Source: Alcanivorax sp. S71-1-4
GTDB taxonomy: Bacteria; Pseudomonadota; Gammaproteobacteria; Pseudomonadales; Alcanivoracaceae
NCBI RefSeq assembly: GCF_009846755.1
Contig: NZ_AQOR01000002.1
Span: forward strand, 124,001 to 188,000
Length of the DNA: 64,000 nucleotides
Reading direction: 5' to 3'
Shown piece by piece: positions 8,001-17,420 of this stretch; within the stretch, counting starts at the first letter, position 1, and each line of letters begins with the position of its first letter. A program made the position numbers and the translations under genes. The notes below the pieces were generated by a model. That model was not told the DNA's origin. It did no database searches and saw nothing but the letters and a program-made list of their open reading frames with translations.

Positions 8001-8705
8001 ATGAGCAAACACAAGATTCTGATTGTTGACGACGAGCCGGCGATCCGCGAGATGGTCGCGGTGGCGCTGGAGCTGGCCGACTTTGAAGTGCTGGAAGCGG
8101 AAAACGCCCAGCAGGCCCACGAAATCATTGTCGATGCACGCCCGGAGCTGGTGCTGCTCGACTGGATGCTGCCTTCGGTGAGCGGCATTGAACTGGCCCG
8201 CCGCCTCAAGCGCGACGAGGGCACCTCGGAAATTCCGATCATCATGCTCACGGCCAAGAGCGAAGAAGACAACAAGATCCAGGGCCTGGATGTCGGCGCG
8301 GACGATTACATCACCAAGCCGTTCTCCACCCGCGAACTGATCTCGCGCATCAAGGCCGTGCTGCGCCGCACCTCCGCCGGTGGCGCCGAGAAAGCCATCG
8401 AAGTGGAAGGGCTGTGCCTGGACCCGGTCAGCCACCGCATCACCGCCAATGGCGACCCGGTGGACATGGGCCCGACCGAATACCGCCTGCTGGAGTTCTT
8501 CATGAGCCATCAGGAGCGCGCCTACTCCCGCACGCAGCTGCTGGACCAGGTCTGGGGTGCCAACGTGTATGTGGAAGACCGCACCATCGACGTCCACATC
8601 CGCCGCCTGCGCAAGGCACTGGCCCCGTATGATTTCGACCGCTTTATCCAGACCGTACGCGGTACCGGGTACCGCTTCTCCATCAAGACCCCGCGCGTTG
8701 CCTGA
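8001..8705 (+). CDS. phoB: phosphate regulon response regulator PhoB
   Basis: A 234-residue OmpR-class response regulator. The receiver domain has the acidic pair DDE at residues 10-12, the phospho-acceptor D54 in VLLDWMLP and the conserved K in TKPF. The winged-helix DNA-binding domain follows from about residue 130 and ends with VRGTGYRFS. It binds Pho boxes to activate phosphate scavenging genes, including pst at 17-22 kb in this window. phoR follows 93 bp downstream. Confidence 0.96.
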   Translation: MSKHKILIVDDEPAIREMVAVALELADFEVLEAENAQQAHEIIVDARPELVLLDWMLPSVSGIELARRLKRDEGTSEIPIIMLTAKSEEDNKIQGLDVGADDYITKPFSTRELISRIKAVLRRTSAGGAEKAIEVEGLCLDPVSHRITANGDPVDMGPTEYRLLEFFMSHQERAYSRTQLLDQVWGANVYVEDRTIDVHIRRLRKALAPYDFDRFIQTVRGTGYRFSIKTPRVA

Positions 8706-8798
8706 CGCGTGCCGTGGCGGCGGGGTACACTGCGCTGACCGGATGACCCGCCAGGGTCACCGGGCAACGCAGCCCCTGCCGATGGTGGAGAAACCGGC

Positions 8799-10115
8799 TT
8801 GAATTTCACTGCGAATACCGAACTGCGCCGTATCGCCCTGTTGCTGGCGATCGGCTTCGCACTGTCCTGGTACTTCGGCACCCTGTGGCCGGCAGCACTG
8901 CTGCCGATTGCCTACATCGGCTACTCCTTCGGCCAGCTGGTGCGCTTCCACCGCTGGATCATGCGTTATCCCGACGACTGGGAGCCACCGGAAGGCACCG
9001 GTGCCTGGGGTGAACTGTTCGACGCCATCTATCGCATGCTGCGCAAGGAATATGCAGCGCGCGATGAGCTGCAGCAACTGATCAGCCGCGCGGAAAGCTC
9101 CGTTACCGCACTGCGCGACGCGGTGGTCGTGGTGGACAAGCGCGGCCGGCTGGAATACTGGAACCTGGCCGCCGAACGCCTGCTCGGTTTCCGCGCCCCC
9201 CAGGACCGCCGCCAGACCTTCACCAATCTGGTGCGTGATCCGCGTTTTGTCACCTATCTGCAGGCCGGCAATTTCGACCAGCCCATCGACCTGCCCTCGC
9301 CGCTGGATGACAACGTACAGCTGGAGTACACCATCACCCGCTTCGGCGCCGGCGAATGGCTGGTGCTGGTCCGGGATGTGACACGGCTGCATAACCTGGA
9401 ACAGATGCGCAAGGATTTCGTCGCCAACGTCAGCCACGAACTGAAAACACCGCTGACCGTGCTCAAGGGCTACCTGGAAACCCTGATCGACACCATGCCG
9501 CCGGAGCAGAAACGCATGCACCGCGCACTGCTGCAGATGAACCAGCAAAGCCAGCGCATGGAAGCCCTGATCAACGACCTGTTGCTGCTGGCACGCCTGG
9601 AAGGCACCGAGGCCGACAAACACAACCAGCGTGTGCAGATTGCGCCGATGTTGCGCCGCCTGCGCCAGGACGGCCAGGCCACCGACCCGGAAAAAAATCA
9701 CGAGTTGCAACTGGAAGTGGACCCCGCCGCCGCCGTGCTCGGCGACCCGGCAGAACTGCAAAGCGCGTTTGGCAACCTGATCACCAACGCGGTGAAATAC
9801 ACGCCGCAGAACGGTCGCATCGAGATCCGCTGGTGGGAAGATGACAAAGGCGGCCATCTGAGCGTGCACGACAATGGTGTCGGCATTGACCCACGCCATA
9901 TCCCGCGCCTGACCGAACGCTTCTACCGACCGGACTCCAGCCGCGTCACCCAGACCGGCGGCACCGGCCTGGGCCTGGCCATCGTCAAGCATGTGCTGAT
10001 CCGCCACAACGCACGGCTGGAAATCCAGAGCCTGCCGGGCAAGGGCAGCACCTTCACCTGTCATTTCCCGCCGCACCGGCTGGCGCCGGCGCAGAGTGTG
10101 GAGGAAGCGGGTTAA
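8799..10115 (+). CDS. phoR: phosphate regulon sensor kinase PhoR
   Basis: A 438-residue inner-membrane histidine kinase. Two N-terminal hydrophobic segments are followed by a PhoR-specific region, a PAS domain around residues 95-190 and the HisKA box with H213 in NVSHELKTP. The ATPase domain has NLITNAVKYT (N box), DNGVGID (G1) and GGTGLGLAIV (G2). The start is an unusual TTG at 8799, placed by GGAG eight bases upstream. It phosphorylates PhoB and is inhibited through PstSCAB-PhoU when phosphate is plentiful. Its stop overlaps the end of the convergent toxin gene by 4 bp. Confidence 0.95.
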   Translation: MNFTANTELRRIALLLAIGFALSWYFGTLWPAALLPIAYIGYSFGQLVRFHRWIMRYPDDWEPPEGTGAWGELFDAIYRMLRKEYAARDELQQLISRAESSVTALRDAVVVVDKRGRLEYWNLAAERLLGFRAPQDRRQTFTNLVRDPRFVTYLQAGNFDQPIDLPSPLDDNVQLEYTITRFGAGEWLVLVRDVTRLHNLEQMRKDFVANVSHELKTPLTVLKGYLETLIDTMPPEQKRMHRALLQMNQQSQRMEALINDLLLLARLEGTEADKHNQRVQIAPMLRRLRQDGQATDPEKNHELQLEVDPAAAVLGDPAELQSAFGNLITNAVKYTPQNGRIEIRWWEDDKGGHLSVHDNGVGIDPRHIPRLTERFYRPDSSRVTQTGGTGLGLAIVKHVLIRHNARLEIQSLPGKGSTFTCHFPPHRLAPAQSVEEAG

Positions 10116-10405
10116 GTTCGTGTCAGCCAGTATTCGGGCCGGCGGCGATGGTGCGCCACCGCCAGCACGAGTATCTGCTGGCCGATAACGCGGTAAAGAA
10201 TGGAGAAGGGGAAACGCTGCATCACCACGCGCCGGATATCAGGTGATGCCTCAATGGACCATAGCGTCGGCTGCTCGCAGATCAACGCCAGTGTTAGCTC
10301 CAGCTCATCAATCAGCGCCGTGCCCAATCCCTGAACGCGTTGCTCATAGAAACCTGTTGCTTCGAGGAACTCGGCCTCCGCTGCCGGGTGAAAGCGGTAA
10401 TTCAC
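10112..10405 (-). CDS. ParE/RelE-superfamily toxin
   Basis: A 97-residue protein with the small alpha-beta fold of type II toxins: an N-terminal FHPAAEAEFLEATGFYE helix, a central RRVVMQRFPFSILYRV strand pair and a C-terminal VLAVAHHRRRPEYW. That tail is typical of ParE-like members. Start is GTG at 10405, and the GTGA overlap with the antitoxin stop (4 bp) shows translational coupling. It may target gyrase (ParE) or mRNA (RelE); sequence alone does not decide. Confidence 0.88.
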   Translation of the reverse strand: MNYRFHPAAEAEFLEATGFYEQRVQGLGTALIDELELTLALICEQPTLWSIEASPDIRRVVMQRFPFSILYRVIGQQILVLAVAHHRRRPEYWLTRT

Positions 10406-10626
10406 CGAATCAGGGCTCTGGCCTTGCGGAGCACGTCGTCGCCAGGCACAGCGTCCACTTCCCCACTCTCAAGCTCGCGGGCGCGCCGAGCCGCTTCCGC
10501 CAGCCACTCCCGTCTCAGCTCATTGGCATCGGGTACGTCCAGACTCATTACCAGCTTGCGAATCAACGCCTCCCGCGCCTCCCTGGGCAAGTGCAGCGCT
10601 TCATCTTCTATCTGCCGGATATCCAT
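10402..10626 (-). CDS. addiction-module antitoxin
   Basis: A 74-residue, mostly helical, charged protein of the 'addiction module component' family that partners ParE-like toxins. It begins MDIRQIEDEALHLP and contains LRREWLAEAARRARELESG, with an acidic tail-binding region (GEVDAVPGDDVLRKAR). It precedes and overlaps the toxin gene, the usual antitoxin-first order. It is chromosomal, between phoR and an exported hypothetical protein. Confidence 0.88.
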   Translation of the reverse strand: MDIRQIEDEALHLPREAREALIRKLVMSLDVPDANELRREWLAEAARRARELESGEVDAVPGDDVLRKARALIR

Positions 10627-10741
10627 GCTCTTTCACCTGTCTACACTGTGAACAGGAGGATTCTGCCATGCTCACGACTCTCCATGCCATCCACAGGCGC
10701 CGGCGCTATCCAGCACCTGACGAGAGGACTAGGCTATCACC

Positions 10742-11608
10742 ATGAATTTGCTGATGTTCATCCGATCACTGTCGGCACTGCCCTGTCTGCTTGTCACCAG
10801 CCTGTGGGCCACGCCGCTGCATGCGACGATGCCCCCCGCCGCCGCGCTCGCCGAGACCATCCAGCGCGAAGGGCTGGCTTCGCGTCTGCTGATCCGGTCG
10901 GAAGAACAGGGCGACACCGCACGCGGCAGTGTCGATGCGATTGTTGATTATCCGTTCGCCGTATTGAGCACCGCGCTGACCGGCATCGACCCCTGGTGTG
11001 AAATCACCTTTCTGCATTTCAACATCAAGGCGTGCGTCTACCGCGAGGATGACAGCGGCGGGCACGTCACGCTGTACAGCGGGCGCATGCATTACCAGCC
11101 GCCGGAGAAGTCGTTCCGCAATGATTACCTTTTCCGCGAAGAAGCCCGCACGGACACGCGGCTTGCGGTCAGCATGCTGGGGGCCGACGGGCCGTTCGGC
11201 ACGCGTGACTATGAAATCCGCATTGAAGCCGTACCGCTGGATGCACAACGCAGCCTGCTGCGGCTGAGTTATTCCGTCAGCTACGGCCTGATCACCCGCA
11301 CTGCACAGCGGCTTTATTTCGCCACCGCCGGCCGGCACCGTATCGGCTTTTCCACTGAAGACGGCAAGCCGATTCGCGGCCTGCGCGGCATGATGGAGCG
11401 CAACACCATGCGTTTTTATCTGGCCTTGCAGGCGTATCTCGAGTCACCGGCCGACGACGCACTGGAGACACGACTGGCCCGCTGGCATGCGCTGACGCTG
11501 AAGTACCCGGACCAGCTCAAGGAATTGCCGCTGGAAGAATACCTGGACAATAAAATGCGTGAACGCGCCCACCAACAGACACTGCAACAGGACGCCGACT
11601 CAGGCTGA
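10742..11608 (+). CDS. exported protein of unknown function
   Basis: A 288-residue protein with a signal peptide (hydrophobic SLSALPCLLVTSLWATPLHA, cleavage probably after HA). The mature part is rich in beta-type stretches (ITFLHFNIKACVYRE, LRLSYSVSYGLITRTAQRLYF) and ends in a charged helical tail. I do not recognise a family; it may bind a hydrophobic ligand in the periplasm. Its last 9 bp overlap the end of the convergent MFS gene. Confidence 0.7.
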   Translation: MNLLMFIRSLSALPCLLVTSLWATPLHATMPPAAALAETIQREGLASRLLIRSEEQGDTARGSVDAIVDYPFAVLSTALTGIDPWCEITFLHFNIKACVYREDDSGGHVTLYSGRMHYQPPEKSFRNDYLFREEARTDTRLAVSMLGADGPFGTRDYEIRIEAVPLDAQRSLLRLSYSVSYGLITRTAQRLYFATAGRHRIGFSTEDGKPIRGLRGMMERNTMRFYLALQAYLESPADDALETRLARWHALTLKYPDQLKELPLEEYLDNKMRERAHQQTLQQDADSG

Positions 11609-12859
11609 ACGCGGCCCGCTTTCCACCTCACTGAACCGATCCACCTGCCGCAACGGCTTGAACCCCCAGGCCCAGCCGACCACTACCGCCAGCGTCGCGG
11701 CGCCACCCATCACCGCCGCCGGCACCGTGCCCAGCCAGGCCGCCGCCGTGCCGGCGCGAAACTCGCCCAGTTCGTTGGACGAACCGATGAACAGCATGTT
11801 CACCGCATTGACCCGACCACGCATTTCATCCGGCGTCGCGAGCTGAATCAGAGTCGTGCGGACATACACGCTGATCATGTCTGCCGCCCCGGCCACCAGC
11901 ATGGCCGCGAACGACACCCAGAACAGGCTCGAGAAGGCGAACACCAGATTGGCAACACCAAACACCGCCACCGCCACGAACATCACCAGCCCGACATGGC
12001 GGGTGAGCGCGCGGGTGCTGAGATAAATCCCCATCAGCAGCGCCCCGATCGCCACCGCACTGCGCAACGCGCCCAGGCCTTCCGGCCCGACATACAGCAC
12101 ATCGCTGGCATAGATCGGCAGCAACGCCACCACACCACCGAGCAGCACGGCGAACAGGTCCAGCGAGATGGCGCCGAGAATGATCGGCCGTGAACGGATA
12201 TAGCGGATGCCGGCGGTGAAGCGCTGCCAGGCCGTATTGGTCACCGGCAGGATTTTTGCCGCGTACAGGACCGGCACAGGGAGCAGCATCAGGATGCCGA
12301 TGACAAAGCAGCCGAGGCACACCGCATACGCGAGGCTGCCACCCAATGCATACAGCACACCGCCAATCAGCGGCCCGCCGATCACCGCGACTTTCATGAT
12401 CATGCTGTTCACAGCAATGGCCCGTGCCAGTTGCTCGCGCGGCACAATCTGCGGCAGCAGGCTTTGCAGGGTCGGGCCGGTAAAGGCGCGGCCACAGCCG
12501 AACAACGCCAGCACCAGATAGTAGTAACCGACCTCGTGTTCGCCGAGGGAAAGGTACAGCAGCATGCCACTGCACAGCGCCTGACCGCTCCAGCTCAGCA
12601 ACAGGATGCGCTTGCGGCTGTAGCGATCCACCAGATCGCCGGCCGGCAACAACAGAAACAGCATGGGAATGAATTGCGCCAGCCCCACCCACGCCAGCGA
12701 CAACGGGTCGCGGGTGATGTCGTAGACCTGCCAGGCCACGACCACCGCCTGGATCTGCATGGCGAAGACAGCCGCCAGCCGGGCAATCAGAAACGCCGCA
12801 AACCCCGGTTCGCGCAGCACACGCCGCCGGGATGGTTCGGCCGAAGCCTGCGATGTCAT
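11600..12859 (-). CDS. MFS transporter, EntS-like
   Basis: A 419-residue major facilitator with about 12 hydrophobic segments. The loop after the second segment reads GDLVDRYSRKRILLLS, the MFS motif A signature. The RTTLIQLATPDEMRGRVNAV stretch is characteristic of the EntS/MFS_3 group of exporters. The substrate is unknown; relatives export siderophores or drugs. It lies 51 bp downstream of slyX on the same strand and converges on the hypothetical gene at 10742. Confidence 0.88.
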   Translation of the reverse strand: MTSQASAEPSRRRVLREPGFAAFLIARLAAVFAMQIQAVVVAWQVYDITRDPLSLAWVGLAQFIPMLFLLLPAGDLVDRYSRKRILLLSWSGQALCSGMLLYLSLGEHEVGYYYLVLALFGCGRAFTGPTLQSLLPQIVPREQLARAIAVNSMIMKVAVIGGPLIGGVLYALGGSLAYAVCLGCFVIGILMLLPVPVLYAAKILPVTNTAWQRFTAGIRYIRSRPIILGAISLDLFAVLLGGVVALLPIYASDVLYVGPEGLGALRSAVAIGALLMGIYLSTRALTRHVGLVMFVAVAVFGVANLVFAFSSLFWVSFAAMLVAGAADMISVYVRTTLIQLATPDEMRGRVNAVNMLFIGSSNELGEFRAGTAAAWLGTVPAAVMGGAATLAVVVGWAWGFKPLRQVDRFSEVESGPRSA

Positions 12860-12910
12860 GGACCCTTACCTGTCTTGGCCCGCGCCGAACGACGTCCTGC
12901 CCGACGGGAA

Positions 12911-13120
12911 TCAGTAGTGCGGCGGCACCTCGTCCTCGGCGCCGCGCCGGTCTCTGACCAGTTCGTTCATGTCCTGCAGGTGGCCGATCAGGGACCGGCA
13001 GACCTGCTCAAGCTGGTCGATCTGTTGTTGCTGGCTGGCGACGATGCCGTTGAGGGCCAGCAGCAGGTCTTCCTGGTAGGCCAGTTTGGTTTCGATATCC
13101 ACCAGACGCTGTTCACTCAT
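12911..13120 (-). CDS. slyX: SlyX family protein
   Basis: A 69-residue coiled-coil protein matching SlyX. It begins MSEQRLVDIETKLAYQEDLL, continues with LNGIVASQQQQIDQLE and ends in the family's PPHY tail. Function is unknown even in E. coli. It could be cotranscribed with the MFS gene downstream. Confidence 0.9.
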   Translation of the reverse strand: MSEQRLVDIETKLAYQEDLLLALNGIVASQQQQIDQLEQVCRSLIGHLQDMNELVRDRRGAEDEVPPHY

Positions 13121-13175
13121 GGCGTTGCCTCCACCTGGCCGAGAGAGTTGCCGACCTTATCATAATCCCTTAGGC

Positions 13176-13390
13176 TTGGCGCCGTTCTGGGGGAGTAGTC
13201 TCCGTGCCGCCCCTCGCTTAAATGGCACGGCGGGCCGTCAACATACTTGTCGCACACGACATGGCGCCCCGATCCCGCACCCGTCTGACCACGGGTACAG
13301 GGACTGACAAGACCCGGGACACAGGTGCCTCCCATGGCGGGACGGGCGCATGTGTCTCGGTGTTGAAGATTCGGTCCCGCCTCTGGAATG
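13176..13390 (+). ncRNA. yybP-ykoY-type manganese riboswitch
   Basis: The 270-bp leader of the UPF0016 gene carries the signature GGGGAGTAG at 13190-13198, followed by a CCGTGCC/GGCACGG stem (13202-13208 with 13224-13230) and GTCAACATAC at 13237-13246. A second hairpin is formed by CCGGGACACA near 13314-13323 and TGTGTCTCGG near 13351-13360. A promoter fits just upstream (TTGCCG 13148-13153 and CATAAT 13170-13175, 16 bp apart). This RNA class binds Mn2+ and commonly precedes UPF0016-type exporters. The exact 3' limit and the expression platform are inferred. Confidence 0.8.
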
Positions 13391-13394
13391 TCTC

Positions 13395-13964
13395 ATGCTT
13401 GCAGAAGCCTTTGTTGTCTCCACCACCCTGGTTGCCATCGGCGAGATCGGCGACAAGACGCAGTTATTGTCCTTTGCGCTGGCCCAGCGCTACCGCGCGC
13501 CCTGGTTGATCATGGCCGGCGTCTTGCTGGCCACGCTGCTCAACCATGGTCTGTCGGCCTGGTTCGGGGGTTATCTGGCCGGACTGGTCAGTCCGTTCTG
13601 GCTTACCGTGCTGCTGGGCAGCAGCTTTATCCTGCTCGGGCTGTGGATGCTGATTCCCGACAAGGAAGAAGACATCGACAACGGTCGGCGCTGGGGACCG
13701 TTCGCCGCCGCCTTTGTGCTGTTCTTTCTGGCCGAGATCGGTGACAAGACGCAGATCGCCACGGTGGCGCTGGCGGCACGGTTTCCGGCGGATTTCTGGC
13801 AAGTGCTCACAGGCTCCACGCTTGGCATGATGCTGGCCAATGTGCCGGTGGTATGGCTGGGCGCGCGGCTGGTGAGCCCACGCGGTGAAATGTGGGCCCA
13901 CCGGATCAGTGCCGCGCTGTTCATACTGTTTGGGTCGGTGACGCTGGGCAGCCTGTGGTGGTGA
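13395..13964 (+). CDS. UPF0016/GDT1-family manganese exporter
   Basis: A 189-residue membrane protein with six predicted segments and the duplicated family motif E-x-G-D-K-T-Q: E17-IGDKTQ in the first half and AEIGDKTQIATVALAA in the second. Relatives (TMEM165/GDT1, cyanobacterial Mnx) export Mn2+ or Ca2+. I chose ATG 13395 over the upstream in-frame ATG at 13350, which lies inside the riboswitch. Control by the manganese-sensing leader supports a role in relieving manganese excess. It ends 1 bp short of the convergent arsH. Confidence 0.92.
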   Translation: MLAEAFVVSTTLVAIGEIGDKTQLLSFALAQRYRAPWLIMAGVLLATLLNHGLSAWFGGYLAGLVSPFWLTVLLGSSFILLGLWMLIPDKEEDIDNGRRWGPFAAAFVLFFLAEIGDKTQIATVALAARFPADFWQVLTGSTLGMMLANVPVVWLGARLVSPRGEMWAHRISAALFILFGSVTLGSLWW

Positions 13965-13965
13965 C

Positions 13966-14676
13966 TCAGTGGGCGCGCTGGTTCACCCGGCGCGCCACTT
14001 CTTCTGCCGATTCCTTGCGTTCGGAATAGCGATCCACCAGATAATCGCTGCGGTCTCGCACCAGCAAGGTGAATTTCACCAGCTCTTCCATGACGTCCAC
14101 GATGCGGTCATAGAACGGCGACGGCTTCATGCGGTCGTTGTCGTCGAATTCCAGGTACGCCTTGGCCATGGATGACTGGTTCGGGATAGTCACCATGCGC
14201 ATCCAGCGCCCGAGCACACGCAGCTGGTTGACCGCGTTGAAGGATTGCGAGCCGCCACAGACCTGCATCACCGCCAGCGTCTTGCCCTGGGTCGGGCGCA
14301 CACCACCGAGCGACAGCGGAATCCAGTCGATCTGTGCCTTCATGATGCCGGTCATGGCCCCATGACGTTCCGGCGAACACCAGACCATGCCTTCCGACCA
14401 GGCCGCCAGCGCGCGCAACTCGGCGACTTTGGGATGGTCCACCGGCGCCGCATCCGGCAGCGGCAGGCCAGCCGGGTTGAAGATGCGCGTCTCCGCGCCC
14501 ATGGCCCGCAACAACCGCGCCGCCTCCTCCGTGGCCAGACGGCTGAACGAGCGTTCGCGCAGCGAACCGTACAGCAACAGGATGCGTGGCGGATGCGATG
14601 AGGGCGATGCGGCGAACACCGCATCGTTATCCGGCACCCGGAACAACTCGCCGTCTACGTTGGGCAAATCTTTCAT
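13966..14676 (-). CDS. arsH: arsenical resistance flavoprotein ArsH
   Basis: A 236-residue NADPH-dependent FMN reductase-like protein with the flavodoxin-type FMN site ([14 protein letters not shown]) and the ArsH signature [19 protein letters not shown], followed by [17 protein letters not shown]. ArsH oxidises trivalent organoarsenicals. It is the last gene of arsR-arsC-acr3-arsH and overlaps acr3 by 4 bp. Confidence 0.95.
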   Translation of the reverse strand: MKDLPNVDGELFRVPDNDAVFAASPSSHPPRILLLYGSLRERSFSRLATEEAARLLRAMGAETRIFNPAGLPLPDAAPVDHPKVAELRALAAWSEGMVWCSPERHGAMTGIMKAQIDWIPLSLGGVRPTQGKTLAVMQVCGGSQSFNAVNQLRVLGRWMRMVTIPNQSSMAKAYLEFDDNDRMKPSPFYDRIVDVMEELVKFTLLVRDRSDYLVDRYSERKESAEEVARRVNQRAH

Positions 14677-15704
14677 CGTGCCGCCTCCGCGGGAAACCAG
14701 TGCCGGGTACGGTTTGCCAGCGCCACCAGCGACAGCATCACCGGCACTTCCACCAGCACACCCACCACGGTAGCCAGCGCCGCGCCACTGTGCAAACCAA
14801 ACAGCGAAATGGCCACGGCCACAGCCAGCTCAAAGAAATTCGAGGTGCCAATCAGGCCGGCCGGGGCGGCCACATTGTGCGGCAGGCGCAGCCATTTCGC
14901 GCCACCGTAGGCAATGATGAAAATGCCGTAACTCTGGATCAGCAATGGAATGGCGATCAGCAGAATTACGAACGGCTCGCTGACAATGGTCGGCGCCTGG
15001 AACCCGAACAACAGCACCACCGTGGCCAACAAGCCGGTCACCGACCACGGCTTGATCCGGGACACAAAGGCGTTGATGCGCGCCGCACCACCTTGTCGTT
15101 CCAGTTGCCGGCGCGTCATGACGCCGGCCAGCAGCGGCAACACCACATACAACACCACTGACAGCAGCAGTGTTTCCCAAGGCACGGTCACATCGGTCAT
15201 GCCCAGCAGCAGCGCCGCGATGGGTGCAAAGGCGAAAATCATGATGATGTCGTTCACCGACACCTGCACCAGCGTGTAGTTCGGGTCACCCTTGGTAAGC
15301 TGGCTCCAGACAAACACCATCGCGGTGCAGGGGGCGACGCCCAGCAGAATCATGCCGGCGATGTATTCGGTCGCGCTGGCTTCGTCCACGAGGCCGGCAA
15401 ACAGCACCCGGAAAAACACCCAGCCCAGCGCCGCCATGGTGAACGGCTTGATCAGCCAGTTCACCACCAGGGTCAGCCAGATGCCCTGCGGCCGCTGACG
15501 GATATCACGCACTGCGGTGAAATCCACCTGCACCATCATCGGGTAGATCATGGCCCAGATGAACACGGCCACCACAAGATTGACGTGCGCGTATTCCAGC
15601 GCGGCGATGGCGGTGAACAGGCCGGGCCACAGCAGTCCGGCGGCGATGCCGGCCAGAATGCACAGGCCCACCCAGACACTGAGGTAGCGCTCGAAAATAC
15701 CCAT
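14673..15704 (-). CDS. acr3: arsenite efflux permease, ACR3 family
   Basis: A 343-residue inner-membrane permease with ten hydrophobic segments, including the family stretches [15 protein letters not shown] and [20 protein letters not shown]. The Cys in GVAPCTAM is the conserved functional cysteine of Acr3. It exports As(III), the product of ArsC. It starts 4 bp after arsC and overlaps arsH. Confidence 0.95.
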   Translation of the reverse strand: MGIFERYLSVWVGLCILAGIAAGLLWPGLFTAIAALEYAHVNLVVAVFIWAMIYPMMVQVDFTAVRDIRQRPQGIWLTLVVNWLIKPFTMAALGWVFFRVLFAGLVDEASATEYIAGMILLGVAPCTAMVFVWSQLTKGDPNYTLVQVSVNDIIMIFAFAPIAALLLGMTDVTVPWETLLLSVVLYVVLPLLAGVMTRRQLERQGGAARINAFVSRIKPWSVTGLLATVVLLFGFQAPTIVSEPFVILLIAIPLLIQSYGIFIIAYGGAKWLRLPHNVAAPAGLIGTSNFFELAVAVAISLFGLHSGAALATVVGVLVEVPVMLSLVALANRTRHWFPAEAAR

Positions 15705-15708
15705 GCCT

Positions 15709-16212
15709 TCAGCCCGGGAAGGTGTGCGACAGACGCTGCTGGATATCCCCCAGCGCCGCGACCAGTTCCGCCGGCTTCAGGGCTGCCAGGGGCAGCGCCA
15801 GCAACGCCTCCAGCCGCACTTCCAGCGCTCGCAGTGTCCGTTCGAAGGCGCGCGCGACAGTCTCGTCGTCGCCCTGTACCGGTGCCGGATCGGCCACACC
15901 CCAGTGCGCCTTGAGCGTTTTGCCCAACCAGACCGGGCAGCTTTCGCCGGCGGCGTTGTCGCACACGGTCACCACCAGATCGAAGGCCTGGTCGGCGAAT
16001 TCGTCCCAGGATTGCGAGGCGACCTCGCCCACCGGAATCTGGTGGCGCGCCAGCACTTTCAGCGCGTTCGGATTGACTTCACCCGTGGGCTGGCTGCCGG
16101 CACTGAAGGCCTCCAGGCGACCGGCGCCGAGATGGTTCGCCAGTGCTTCGGCAATGATGGAACGGCAGGAATTGCCGGTGCAAAGAAACAGGACACGCAT
16201 AGGCAGTTTCAT
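15709..16212 (-). CDS. arsC: arsenate reductase, thioredoxin-coupled type
   Basis: A 167-residue low-molecular-weight phosphatase-like arsenate reductase. The P-loop CTGNSCRS has the nucleophile C11, and the shuttle cysteines C84 and C92 lie in [13 protein letters not shown], marking the thioredoxin-linked class. I chose ATG 16212, which has GGAG eight bases before it; an ATG at 16200 would also keep the active site. It turns As(V) into As(III) for Acr3. The C-terminal 35 residues extend past the usual catalytic domain. Confidence 0.94.
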   Translation of the reverse strand: MKLPMRVLFLCTGNSCRSIIAEALANHLGAGRLEAFSAGSQPTGEVNPNALKVLARHQIPVGEVASQSWDEFADQAFDLVVTVCDNAAGESCPVWLGKTLKAHWGVADPAPVQGDDETVARAFERTLRALEVRLEALLALPLAALKPAELVAALGDIQQRLSHTFPG

Positions 16213-16234
16213 TGACAGTGCTCCATTGGAAAAT

Positions 16235-16558
16235 TCAGCAACACGTGGCCGCCCGTTTAAGCAGCGCACCCCGGCTGGCTGCCGCCGCCCCGGTAAGCTG
16301 GCTGATGACACCGAAGGCCCAGTCGGGCAGCGTTTCACTGAGCCGGTAATGCACCCACTGCCCGGCGCGCCGGTCCTGCACGATGCCGCAGCTGCGTAAT
16401 TGCGCCAGGTGCCGGGAAACAGTGGGCTGTGGCAACGACAGGGCGCTGACCAGATCACAGACGCAGACCTCGCCAAAACGGCTGAGCAGCATCACCGCAC
16501 TGAGGCGGGTGTCATCAGCCAGACACTTGCAGAGCATCACCGGGGTCAGGTCAACCAT
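16235..16558 (-). CDS. arsR: arsenical resistance repressor ArsR
   Basis: A 107-residue ArsR/SmtB winged-helix repressor. The As(III) site EVCVCDL has C32 and C34 in the recognition-proximal helix, and the helix-turn-helix runs through LPQPTVSRHLAQLRSCGIV. A further CC ends the protein. As(III) binding should release it from the palindrome 17 bp upstream of its own start. First gene of the ars operon. Confidence 0.95.
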   Translation of the reverse strand: MVDLTPVMLCKCLADDTRLSAVMLLSRFGEVCVCDLVSALSLPQPTVSRHLAQLRSCGIVQDRRAGQWVHYRLSETLPDWAFGVISQLTGAAAASRGALLKRAATCC

Positions 16559-16575
16559 GCTTCACCATATGTGAA

Positions 16576-16593
16576 TATTCGGATATGCGAATA
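16576..16593 (-). promoter_or_regulatory. candidate ArsR operator
   Basis: TATTCG and CGAATA are exact inverted repeats separated by 6 bases, inside an AT-rich ATATGCGAAT context just before arsR. Position and symmetry fit the ArsR/SmtB operator type. Confidence 0.65.
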
Positions 16594-16604
16594 TAATAGA
16601 CCGG

Positions 16605-16633
16605 AAAAAAGGCGCCGGCAAGGGCGCCTTTCT
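16605..16633 (-). terminator. rho-independent terminator after phoU
   Basis: Read on the minus strand, AAAGGCGCC and GGCGCC form a hairpin followed by six T's. It lies 13 bases beyond the phoU stop and just before the arsR operator, separating the pst and ars operons. Confidence 0.8.
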
Positions 16634-16645
16634 GTTTCCCGGCGA

Positions 16646-17365
16646 TCATGGCTTGCCTTTGACTTCTTTCTCCATCTGATCGACCGAGATATGGCGCACG
16701 TCCTTGCCCTTGACCAGATAGATGATCTGCTCACAGATATTGCGTGAGTGATCGCCCACCCGCTCCAGGGAGCGCAGCGTCCAGATAACATTCAGCACAC
16801 GCGAAATGGAACGCGGGTCTTCCATCATGAAGGTGACCAGTGAACGCATGGCGGAGCGGTATTCCATATCAATCTGGGCATCCTCGCCGGCCACTTCCAC
16901 CGCCTTGTCAGCGTCGAAGCGTGCGAACGCATCCAGCGCAGAGTGCAGCATCCGGCGCACATGGTTGCCGATATGGCGCGCCTCGACATAACCACTGGGG
17001 GATTCGCCTTCCTGCGCCAGCTGAATGGCCATGGCCGCGATCTTGGCGGATTCGTCGCCAATGCGCTCCAGATCGGAGACGCACTTGGACACGGCGATCA
17101 GCATGCGCAGGTCGGAGGCGGCCGGCGCACGCAGCGCCAGGACGCGGGCACACTCTTCGTCAATCTTCTTTTCCAGGTTGTCGACCCGGTCTTCCACGGT
17201 CAGCACCTGTTCAGCCAGTTCGGAATCACCCGCCAGCAGCGCCTGCAACGCATCACCGACCTGCTTCTCCACCAGCCCGCCCATCTCCATCAGGTGGGTG
17301 CGGATGGACTCCATCTCCTCGTTGTACTGGCTGGAACTGTGTTTGCCAAAATGGAAGCGATCCAT
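16646..17365 (-). CDS. phoU: phosphate transport regulator PhoU
   Basis: A 239-residue all-helical protein of two PhoU repeats, each with the E/DxxxD metal-binding pattern (EERVDNLEKKIDEE in the first, DRVGDHSRNICEQI-like in the second). It links PstB to PhoR so that Pst activity silences the Pho regulon. I chose ATG 17365 because GAGGAG precedes it; an in-frame start 30 bp upstream is less likely. Last gene of the pst operon. Confidence 0.94.
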   Translation of the reverse strand: MDRFHFGKHSSSQYNEEMESIRTHLMEMGGLVEKQVGDALQALLAGDSELAEQVLTVEDRVDNLEKKIDEECARVLALRAPAASDLRMLIAVSKCVSDLERIGDESAKIAAMAIQLAQEGESPSGYVEARHIGNHVRRMLHSALDAFARFDADKAVEVAGEDAQIDMEYRSAMRSLVTFMMEDPRSISRVLNVIWTLRSLERVGDHSRNICEQIIYLVKGKDVRHISVDQMEKEVKGKP

Positions 17366-17389
17366 GACGCTCTCCTCAAGAAACAGTAA

Positions 17390-17410
17390 GGCCACCGCCG
17401 CGCGGTGGCC
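17390..17410. repeat. 9-bp hairpin between pstB and phoU
   Basis: GGCCACCGC and GCGGTGGCC pair perfectly around a 3-base loop in the short pstB-phoU gap. There is no T-run, so mRNA stabilisation or processing is likelier than termination. Confidence 0.6.
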
Positions 17411-17420
17411 GACAATGTCA

